Positions 55,340-64,000 of a stretch of DNA of 64,000 nucleotides are shown here, one piece after another. The position numbers and the translations under genes are program-made. A model generated the notes under the pieces. The model saw only the letters and a program-made list of their open reading frames with translations. It had not been told where the DNA came from and searched no databases. This DNA comes from Paraphoma chrysanthemicola (taxonomy: Eukaryota > Ascomycota > Dothideomycetes > Pleosporales > Phaeosphaeriaceae), in contig JAGMWG010000009.1 of the NCBI GenBank assembly GCA_020744225.1, forward strand, positions 1,364,001 through 1,428,000, given 5' to 3'. The stretch's first letter is position 1. Every line of letters starts with the position of its first letter.

Positions 55340-55888
55340 GGACACATGGACCACCTGGCATATGTGCTGTCAGTCTTTATTGAACAAGCTTACGTGATCT
55401 TGTCAATTGACAAGCATCCTAAGGTGGACCTCCCTCTCTGATATACCTGGCCGAACAATACACAAAATTTCATTACCGGCGTCCTTTCGAATCACGGAGG
55501 CTCGAGGGTTCATTTCCGCCCCCAAAGCTAGAATATACCACACTGCAGAATACTATGCCGTATTCATACTAGCGAGGCGCCTCCGACCAATAGAGCGAGT
55601 GCGCGGCAGGCACAGCCCTACCCCAACCATTGCGTTCCGTGAACCCTATGCCACCTACAAGTAGGCCTGTCTGACATCGATCGACCTCATTAGAAGCTTC
55701 CCTGATCGTTTCGAGCTTGCGATACTGCCCCTACCCCAGTGCGACCACTAGCCTGGCTCAGCCTTGCACGCACATCACGATCAACTTCTAGTCGCAATCG
55801 ACAGTCGCCTTACCAGAGAAGCATCTTGATCTTATGTTAGTGCATCGAGCCTTTCAAGTGTCGAGAAACCATCCAAGCTCGCAACGGC
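55340..55888. other. Intergenic, 549 bp
   Basis: 3' flank of the Swi5-family gene and promoter of the membrane-protein gene. No gene or RNA seen. Confidence 0.45.
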
Positions 55889-57869
55889 ATGTCCCCTAGC
55901 CCCTCAAAGCAACGGTCGTGTTGCGCATCCTTTTGGAAAGAAGGTCACCGTCAGGCTCGTGCCGATATTCGCAAAAGATGGCGAACTGGTGGCTTACAAT
56001 TTCTCGCTGTAGCATGGCTCACCGGAGTCATTCTGAGCCTCGCTATGCTTTACGGATCTCTCATCTCTCACAAGCGATAGGTTCGTGTCAGCCGAACGGT
56101 TTCCCCGACCTCTACCCGGAAAGATATCGCTATCGGGCTGGATCTGGCTTTTTCCAAATTACGCTGGGATGGGGAAGGTTATCATTCACTCAGGCCAAAG
56201 TTATTGATGTGGCGTGGGATATTGTAAGTGCATCACTGTTGTCTGGCGTGTCCAATGACACGCACATCACACGGCTGATCTTTGGCATGAAAAGATTTGC
56301 GCTCGTGGCGGTCAGGCACTCATCGCATACATCTCTTGGCATGTCTTCACCAACTATGTCACTACATCCATGGAGATCGGTCCGATTGCCTTCAGCACAT
56401 ACCGAACGGTCTTTCTCCGAAACGAATCACTCGTTTATGCGATCTATCGTCTATTCCGCAATTTCGCTCGCCGTCGTCAACTGCACTCTAGGATCGCAAT
56501 GGCGTTTATGGTAATAACCATGATATTCATCCTTATTTTTCCAAGCTTTTCAAGCGCCATGACTGGTTACAGCGCGTCAGTCAAGTCTTATGTTAGGGAC
56601 AACTCCAATGCGGAGACCACGCTGTCTAATGATAACAACAACTACATGGCATTTAGCAGCTTCAAGCGTATTCTGTATGTCATTCATGATGGATGGAGAA
56701 TCGGCGAAGACGGCAACTTTGTGGTACCGTACCACACACCTTACGAGACTAAGTTCAGTATGTTCCTCAAATTACAGCGTTGGTGCATGCTGACAGTGGC
56801 TTTTTTAGCTGACCCCGTGCTATTTTCCAGCGATTACTTCGATTCCCAGATAGCTCGCTGCACTCGAAGTTACCAGTCAATACCTGAAGACTCCAGATGC
56901 GAAGATCAGATAGACGTGGCTAATTGTATGTGTATCAGCCACTCATTGCTTCTAGGCTGACGATTCCGGGTGTAGACGTTCAACAGTACGGGTTCCACGG
57001 TCTCGCAAACGTACCTTCAACCTTTCGGGAGAGAACACTCGATCCGCCTGCCCTCAACATCACGGCATATTACCTACCAGATGATAAACTGGGCGCAAAC
57101 TGGACGGATCCTCGCACTGGCTTGCAACCGTTCCGCGACTTTTCAAACACATTGTGGGCGTACCAGAACGTCACATACAACATCAAAACCATCACTGAAC
57201 AGCTTGCATGCCAGCCTGTCAAAGGAACACTACCCTCGTCAAACTGGCCTGTCGTGACTCATCTAACATACATACCAGACATACTACTGGGGCTTCTCCT
57301 TCATCCAGCTCAACATCATGCTCATCCTATGCACCATCTGGTCCATTGGAATTTTCACCATGTATATCCAAGCACACACGACCATGAAACAACGCGGCCG
57401 CACACACGTCGCAGGAGAATACAAGGCCGTACTCGAACTCGCACATGCAATCACCACGCAACTCCACGACGCGGGACACTCAAGCGCAAAAGAAACCCTC
57501 GACCTGTCTGAATCCGAGCTGCGTCGCCGCTTCAAAAAGGACCTCGACGACGGGTCTATCGCGTACGAAGCACCGCTCATGCCTGGCGGACAACATGGAT
57601 TCAAAGTCTTGCTTCTAGCGGAAATATGGTGGCTTACAGCCATTCTAGTCGTGCTGGGTGGGTTTTTCAGCATGTGTCTCCTCATGCCGTATGCGTTGTC
57701 GTGGGTTCTCGGGGGTCTTTTGGCCGCGTTGGTGCTCGCGGTGTGTATTGGGACGACGGGGATGAGTAGGGCTGTGTTGCTGGGGTGGGGGGTTATGGTG
57801 CTTTGTGTTGTTCCTGTGGCGGTTTCGACGCCGATGTTGATGATGGTTAGGAAGCCTAATCATGGGTAA
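55889..57869 (+). CDS. Multi-pass membrane protein of an uncharacterised fungal family, apparently frameshifted
   Basis: Exons after the first: 56295-56757, 56809-56925, 56976-57217, 57279-57869, all in phase. They give segments typical of a fungal family of unknown transmembrane proteins: AGSGFFQITLGWGRLSFTQAKVIDVAWDI, ARGGQALIAYISWHVFTNYVTTSMEIGP, FPSFSSAMTGY, YVIHDGWRIG, TYYWGFSFIQLNIML, and paired C-terminal helices. The first exon (55889-56223) starts MSPSPSKQRSCCASFW and has a good membrane helix (LQFLAVAWLTGVILSLAMLYGSL). At about 56078 it must lose one base to enter the frame GSCQPNGFPDLY, where the direct reading meets TAG. The alternative is a poor-donor intron (GTAGCA at about 56012, acceptor before CCG AAC) that deletes the helix. 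Function unknown; it is next to a HET gene. Confidence 0.65.
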
Positions 57870-58300
57870 GGGCGTCAGGAGCAGTAAGAAGATGTTTATG
57901 GATTGTATGCACACTTCATCATCTCAACTTGGCATGCACGCTGCTTGCTTGCCCGGGCGCAATGCAGATGCTGCGAGCGTGCGCCACATGGTTTTGGAAC
58001 GATACATGCCTTGCGCGCACATTCAATCGCGCTTTCCAATTGATTTTGCAGAATCGTACGGCTATCAGCCACTTCTCGGTGTGGTTGGTCACGGGCGAGG
58101 CTGAGCCAGAAGCGCGCGCGTCGAACAGGGAGGATCAGGCTGAGGTTGCTGCCTACCTTATCTGGTTTCCCTGCGTCCTTTCACATTCACTCACACCTGC
58201 TGCCATCTCATCTCAACCTTCCGCAGGTTGTATACTGGCTCTACCTCTCAAATCCGTAGGTTTATTCTGCTGCTCGCCTCCGCATCACTCACGTGTCATC
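57870..58300. other. Intergenic, 431 bp
   Basis: Between two co-oriented genes, probably holding the terminator of the first and the promoter of the HET gene. No frame with family features. Confidence 0.4.
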
Positions 58301-60212
58301 ATGGATACCGAGCATGCTCAGCCGAGCGAAACATACATATTTCAGCCTCTCGGTGATGAGCACATTCGACTCATGCGACTCGAGCCTTCCATAGATCCAG
58401 CTTCAGATCTTTATTTCTCTTTCTCAAGAGCACGGTACGAGGATGTTGAAGGCGATTACGAGGCGTTGTCTTACACGTGGGGAGAGCCGCGATTCGACTA
58501 TGTTCTCTACCACATTTCCGACCCGGTTTTACGAAATGCACTTTTCATCACTGCCAATCTGGATGCCGCATTACGACGACTTCGCTACACATCATGTCCG
58601 AGTCCTCTGGGTGGATGCGGTCTGCATCAATCAACAAGATGATGAGGAGAAATCAACCCAGATTCCGCTCATGGCCAACATCTATCGCGGAGCCACAAGG
58701 GTTGTAGCCTGGTTGGGACCAGTTGGGCAAGGATCTCATGAAGAGCAAGGCATGAAATTCCTGGGGATCTTACCGAGACATGAAGGGTCTCTCGACAAGT
58801 ACATACAGCAAGATAATCACGACCTTCGCAAACATTGCCCTTTATGCCAAGTGGTTTGCTTCTTCGGCTTGCCTTGGTTCAGCCGATTGTGGGTCGTCCA
58901 AGAGATCGTACTCAACATAGATGTTCAGCTATTTTGTGGTTCATACCAATTGAGCTGGGTGCGCCTTGCAGCAGCTGTTGGGATACTGCAGAGCGAAAAG
59001 TTTTGGGAAACATTGCTTTCTAAACGACCTCACATTGCGACTTTAAAGACCACTGTTGACTTGTGGAAGGAGCCAGGCCTAGTGAAGCCTACCGGTCCCC
59101 CACCACCTTGGGGCAGGGAAATGAAAACGCCGTTCACCGCGCTTATAGAGTTTTATAGAGATTTTGGATGCGTCGACCCCCGGGACCGTATATATGCGCT
59201 CTGCATGATCTCAGGCCAATACGGAATTCGCTCTTCTCCTCCGAGCTCTTCGGTATCGGACATAACCTTCATGCCTGTCGACTACGACAAGACTGTGGAC
59301 GAGACCTACTTGACCTTTACTCTTGCATGTTTGGAAACTTTCGGTGAACAGAGCTCTCATGGCATCATGCGTTCTTTGCTTCTGCGTCAGTACACTAGTC
59401 AAGGTTCTTGTTGGCCCTCCTGGGCAGTCGACTGGAGGAAGAAACCCGCGTATCCTACAAGGAACTCTGCAGAATCGAGGTTCGCTATTAACTACCACGG
59501 CTATATCCACCCAAACATGATCAAAATTGCTCCATTGTGTGATGCGGTTGATGATCCTCGCTATGGCTATAGTCAGGTGACAAACAAGATTGAAAGGTCG
59601 GCTTTCTCCGATGTTGATCATTTCCTGCTTGCAGTTGCACATGCTTTCAGTGAAATGGATACGCCCGATGGAACTCCTAGAGCTGGTACTTTTGCGAGCT
59701 GTTTGGAAAAGCTGCTTCAAAGTTACTGGCCAAACCCAAATCTGCTAGATGACTACTTGAAAGACGTTTACGAAAGACACGATACTGGCGTGCCAAACAT
59801 ATCGAAAGATTTTGAAAAAGTGCTGGAAGACATTGAGGAGGCGACAAAGCAACTCTGCTTTTTCCAGTCGTCCAATCCATCAGGATCATTGAAGTTCATC
59901 GGCTTGGGCAATGACAAGTTGGAGGAAACGGACCGCATTGTTAGCACTGTTCCTAACGTCAATGTTGTTGGTTCTGGCTACAAAGTCCATATTGCCTTGA
60001 TCTTACGGCATTTGCGCATGCTGGAAAAGGATACACTCGTGAAGGGAAAATATGGTGAGATTTCGGAAGCTCGTCCACATTCGTGCCTAGAAGAAGACGC
60101 AACAACTGGAGCTGTCTCATCTTATCGACTCATTGGTAGTGCAATGACAGTTGCCCCATTAATGAAGAAAATACCCGAAAATGGTATAACTAGGGCGTTT
60201 TGTTTGGAATAG
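58301..60212 (+). pseudogene. HET-domain gene with an apparent single-base frameshift
   Basis: Start ATG at 58301 (MDTEHAQPSETYIFQPLGDEHIRLMRLEPS). The first frame encodes YEALSYTWGEP and NALFITANLDAALRRLRY. The rest of the HET domain is in the next frame from about 58590: RVLWVDAVCINQQDDEEKSTQIPLMANIY, WLGPVGQ, PWFSRLWVVQEIVLN, CVDPRDRIYALCMISGQYG. It then runs open to TAG at 60212, for about 636 residues in all. The switch lies between 58586 and 58592 in CGCTACACATCATGTC. It cannot be an intron, as conserved residues abut on both sides. Either the gene is a recent pseudogene or the assembly has one wrong base; the long open 3' frame favours a recent event or an error. A role in vegetative incompatibility is inferred from the family. 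Confidence 0.75.
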
Positions 60213-60666
60213 AAGAAAATCTAGGATATCAGATGCCAATATTAACCTCACCTCGCGTTCCGCAAGACGAAGAGATCAAACCTGCGACCCCGCTGGCTAG
60301 TGTTAGTCGTCAATGTCTGTCCATGAAGCACATTTGGAGTGGATGGCCGGTAGTCGTGGTCTGCGGACGCTTCATTATAAGCCGTTGACCAAAAGGACTC
60401 GCCTACCCTCTCGGTCAAACATTTACAATGATCAATTGCCACCAACCACAGTACAAGATGATCGATCGTCATATCGAATCAACCTTTATAAAACAGCTGA
60501 GTAGCAGCGAACAACCTTTGCGTTGTTCAATATGATGATCCTCTAGTCCACCTTCCTAGCGATGGTTTGCCAAAATAACACTCCAAAGGTTTATAACCTT
60601 GTCGTCATTCGAGCTTAATTCTCTTCTCCCCCACCCCCTCCCTCTGCCTACCCGGACCTTTCCCCT
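60213..60666. other. Intergenic between convergent genes
   Basis: About 450 bp. Nothing recognised beyond expected 3' flanks. Confidence 0.4.
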
Positions 60667-61952
60667 TCACCTTCCATACGCCTCCCTAACAAATCCATCC
60701 CACTCCTCTCTCCAATCCCCCTCCACCGCATCTCCATCCTCCCTCCATCCCTCAAAGTCCACCTCCCCAACGCCCGGAACTTCCCACAAACACGCACTCA
60801 TCCTGCCACCTCCACTAAACACCATTTCCCCTGTACATCCCTTCCCGAACTTCAACTCCCCCGTGTCCAGATCACGCATGCGCCAGCCCAGGGTGCATGG
60901 TTCGCGCAGCGCAGTGTATGTTGGGCCAGGATTAAGTTGCATGAGAAAGTCCCATGCGCCCATGGATGTGGACGCCCACCAGACTGAGCGAGAGGGATCT
61001 TTGGCCAGTATGAGGTAGAACGATGAGGAGGTGGAGAAGAGGGCTGTAGCGAGCGGGCACGAGATGGTGTATGTGCCGCTTAGAAGGGCGTGCTGCTGAG
61101 TGTGTGGCGAGCTTGGGATGTTGGCGTAAGGATCGGGCTTGATGTACTGTTCTTGCTTGATGCGTGGGCGGCATGTGGAAGTGGTTGGCGAAGAGTGAGG
61201 TGGTTCGTTCTTCACGTGGGGAGTCGGCTCTTTCTTGATGCGCTTCGACGGGGTGGTCGTGGTCGCGGTGTTGGTCTTGGCCGCTTTCTTGGGCGTACTG
61301 GCAAGAGGAGGTGTATCGTTGTCGACTCGCTTGCGCTTCACAGTTGCTGGCTTCTTCGGGCTTGACTGACTGGTCTGCTGAAGTACTCCTGGGCCAGTCA
61401 TGGAATATCCAGAAGATAGGGACAGGTTGACTATGCTATGGGTTAGCTCATGTCGACACACGGCGCGAGGTACTTACCAGTGACGTTCACACCAGCACCA
61501 GCACTATGCGTGCCCGCCATATCCCCCTCGCCGCCATATGCTTTACCCACAGCATTCTTGTCCGCCGTTGATCCCGCACCTGCAGTCTTCTTCATTTTCC
61601 TATTTTCTGCCTCCCACTCCTTTTTCAACTCCGCCTCTAGCTTGCTTACCCATCCCGGGACCTCGAGCCTGCCCTGATTAATCGCATCCAGCATCCTCAT
61701 CTTCGCGCGACTCTTGTCCCGAGTCACCGGCAGACCGTAGTGGAGTAGTTGCGCCGCCCAAAAGTGCCATGGATGGTCTTTTGTGGGGCTTGATGGGATT
61801 GGCTTCCGGGTCTTGAATGTGTCGGGGCGCAGAAGAGCTGCGAGGTCGGCGAGGCTGGCGCGTGGGTGCGGATTAGAATCACCAGCGTTGGCTTGGAAGA
61901 CAGTGGAGTAGAGGAAACCTCCGCGGCAGACGGGTGGAACGAAGAACGACAT
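60667..61952 (-). CDS. Conserved-looking fungal protein of unknown function
   Basis: Exons 61952-61478 and 61430-60667 give 412 residues. The 47-nt intron is GTAAGT...GCTAACCCATAGCATAG and joins NVT to VNLSLSSGY in phase. N-terminal half: MSFFVPPVCRGGFLYSTVFQ, then a helical block with DHPWHFWAAQLLHYGLPVTRDKSRAKMRMLDAINQGRLEVPGWVSKLEAELKKEWEAENRKMKK. Middle: basic and disordered (VKRKRVDND, SKRIKKEPTPHVKNEP), likely nuclear signals, with repeated IKKEP/IKQE-type sumoylation-like sites. C-terminal half: a beta-rich domain (ALLSGTYTISCPLATALF, FYLILAKDPSRSVWWASTSMGAWDFLMQLN, GWRMRDLDTGELKFGKGCTGEMVF). I do not recognise the family; nuclear localisation is an inference. Confidence 0.7.
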
Positions 61953-63107
61953 TGTGGATGTCGTGGTGAGGTGGGAGTTGGAAAGAATATGGGTGAGCTC
62001 GGGAGAAATTCTAATGGTTGTGTGGCGGGGTGGGCATCTAGGGTACCACTCTCTGGGGCTGAGAGGTTGATAGTGAAAGCTAGCACAAATGCAATTCGAG
62101 CTGCCAAGTCGCAGAAAACAACAGAAGCTGCCAAAATGTAGACATCTTCAAATTTCTACACCACAGTACGGTACAGACTAACTATCGATCTTTTTGTACT
62201 GTGGTAGCTCCATATAGTAGGACACAGCGTATCTAGCAAGCATCGGACGACGACGCGCAGGACATCCCATCACAACCCAACATCGAACATGCGTGTTGAT
62301 CCAAACAGCGTCCCAATCCTCCATTGCTGGAAACCATCAGCAGGTCATTATCGTTGGCGGCGGACAGTATGAAATTGAAAACAACATCCAGGTCTCACAT
62401 CACATCAGACATACAAGACATTACGCAAGCCCTTCAGCAACTAACCTGAACTTCAAATAGGCATACATCACAATGCATCATGACTTGGAAAAGGTATTCG
62501 CTTTAAGCGTTTGCATTTGATAATATTATACACAACGTCCATGTCGACGCTCACACCAGACCAGGACTCATATCCACACACCCTTGAAAAGTCCATCCTG
62601 CGCAATCCTCGCGCCAGGAATAAAGGACATAGCTAACCCGCGCCGTCCAGTCACACCTCTAACAACTTTTCTTTTGCCGGTGCGAAAAAAAAGCCGCGGG
62701 ACAGACAGCGACGACGGCAGCAACAAAGCGGGGAAACGGCGGTGCGACGGCAAATAGAAAAGGAAAGAAAAGGAAATGAAAGGCTCATGTTCGTGGTCAT
62801 GATGAGAATATCCAGTGTTACCTCCGCCCCAAGCACCCAGCAAGAAAAGGAAAAAAAACCGGCGGGGGGTAAAACCAAAAGGAGCCTGCAAATGCAATGC
62901 AGTTGGGCGTGTGCCGACATCGTAAGCGATGATGCAAGAGAACAGACAAAAAACCGGTCTAAGGGAATTAAACAAGATCGCAGAGAAGGTTGAACAAGAA
63001 AAGAAAACAACAAGGTTCGTCTAGATTGCGTGCGCCTCCTGCGCCGGGCCCTCATTTCGTTTTGGTGTCACAGTCGTCAAATTGGTGGTGGTGATGGCGG
63101 TCAGTGC
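61953..63107. other. Intergenic, 1.15 kb
   Basis: Promoter of the unknown protein and 3' UTR side of Ste12. The part near 62680-62960 is GC- and A-rich, with poly-A and poly-C runs. Minus-strand frames there (62568-63055) are rich in Phe, Leu and Arg and look like chance frames. No RNA gene seen. Confidence 0.45.
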
Positions 63108-64000
63108 TCAGTAGTGGCTCCCCGCCATGAGCTGCTGGGGTGGTGCCATTGAAGTCATGCCGAGACCTGGTCCGGGAATATCGCTAATCGAACCGCCGTG
63201 GTGGGATAGCGAGAGGTAATCATTGCCAGATTCGGGAGAGTCCTCTTCAAGCGAGTGGAGGTGATCCTCCTCGCCTTCAAGGTCTTCTTCCTGGTAGTCG
63301 CTGAGCGGCTCGCCGTCAGGGCGGGGCTCGTGGGTGCGACGATGTCTGAGAAACGTGGTCAGCATACTAGTTTGGTTGGAGGATAATCGTTGAGACTTAC
63401 TGGGCAAGATTGTCCGAGCGCGAGAAAGCTTTGTTGCACAACGGGCAAACGTATGGTCGTTCTTGGGTGTGGGTGCGCACGTGCCTAAGCGCCCAGTCAG
63501 CGTCTACCCGGAACAAAAATAGCATCGGTACCCAACGACTTGTTGTACAACAACAGAATAGAAATGGGGAAATTGCAGGCGCTTACCTCTTGAGGTGCTC
63601 TAATCTCTTGAAGAGTCTGCCACAGGTGGGGATAGGGCACGAGTGTGACTTTTGCGGGTACGGGCCGATCTCCATCATGGTTGCACTGCGGGCGCGTCGG
63701 AAAACGGGCGCGGCGCCTGCGGTCCGCGCGATAGCGCTGTGCTGTAGTGGGGCCTCGAAGAGCTCGCCGTTAATCATGCTGTTGAGGTCGTCGTTGTGCA
63801 GAGTAGCGTGTTGCGGCTCTGGGCTCTCTTCAACAGTGTGGAGAGGTGTGCCTTGCCGCGACAGATCCACAGCAGGCTTGGAGTCTGGCATGCTCTGAGG
63901 ATAGCTTGCGCCGTTGTTGCTGTTTGGCGAGTTGTGGTTGGACTCATCGCCCTCAGGAACGGGTACGACAGAGCTAGACATGGATCGTCGAAGCTCACTT
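63108..64000 (-). CDS. STE12: Ste12-family transcription factor, C-terminal part (5' end beyond the window)
   Basis: Target of the Fus3/Kss1-type MAP kinase; controls mating, hyphal fusion and, in pathogens, invasive growth. Visible exons: beyond 64000 to 63587, 63484-63401, 63345-63108. Sequence just inside the edge reads LRRSMSSSVVPVPEGDESNHNSP, then RRARSATMMEIGPYPQKSHSCPIPTCGRLFKRLEHLKR, then HVRTHTQERPYVCPLCNKAFSRSDNLAQ and HRRTHEPRPDGEPLSDYQEED. These are the two C2H2 zinc fingers found at the C-terminus of filamentous ascomycete Ste12/SteA but absent from yeast Ste12. Both introns fall inside the fingers, which is where alternative splicing of this gene has been reported in other fungi. 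The homeodomain-like N-terminus is outside the window. Confidence 0.93.

Noticed and set aside
62568..63055. Overlapping minus-strand frames of about 135 residues
   Set aside because: Low-complexity Phe/Leu/Arg/Ser composition in the Ste12 3' flank; two frames open over the same bases.

Overview
The window is nuclear DNA from a filamentous ascomycete (Pezizomycotina). A Dothideomycete is my best guess, from the feel of the proteins only. The gene structure supports a fungus: introns are about 45-85 nt with GT(A/G)NGT donors, CTRAC/CTRAT branch points and YAG acceptors. Recognisable fungal genes include class V myosin, Cut12, Ytp1, Ste12 and several HET-domain genes. Exon junctions were built by hand from reading frame, splice signals and family conservation.

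Layout, left to right. 1-2.7 kb: a short HET-domain gene and a TA-rich, RIP-like relic. 2.7-15.5 kb is a conserved block: class V myosin (-), 3-phosphoglycerate dehydrogenase (-), glucose-6-phosphate dehydrogenase (-) and ribosomal protein eL33 (+). 16.7-29 kb is accessory: a full-length HET gene, a large FHA-like/pseudokinase protein, a DH-PH (RhoGEF-like) protein and two related small genes with an F-box-like N-terminus, all on the minus strand. 30-44 kb is mostly conserved: an MFS transporter (+), a small zinc-ribbon protein (-), the eIF2alpha kinase Gcn2 (-) divergent from spindle-pole Cut12 (+), peptidyl-tRNA hydrolase (-) divergent from Rad14/XPA (+), and a tentative small Cys-rich gene (-).

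44.8-52.0 kb is a gene-poor island. It holds a HET pseudogene with two in-frame stops that fit C-to-T change at CpA, as in RIP. It also holds at least 17 copies of an 18-bp motif with core GCTAGSAATTGCAGTGCA, found nowhere else in the window that I could see. A cluster of CAG...CTG inverted repeats resembles the ends of hAT transposons, and there is an approximately 80-bp direct repeat. This island is the most unusual part of the window.

52-64 kb: Ytp1-like membrane protein (-) divergent from a long Swi5-family recombination protein (+); a multi-pass membrane protein (+) and a HET gene (+), each with an apparent single-base frameshift; a conserved-looking fungal protein of unknown function (-); and the C-terminal half of the MAPK-regulated factor Ste12 (-), which runs off the right edge.

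Housekeeping genes (myosin V, Ser33, Zwf1, eL33, Gcn2, Pth, Rad14, Swi5, Ste12) are interleaved with fast-evolving self/non-self recognition loci. There are four HET loci in 64 kb: one intact, one short and two broken. No tRNA, rRNA or CRISPR array was seen.
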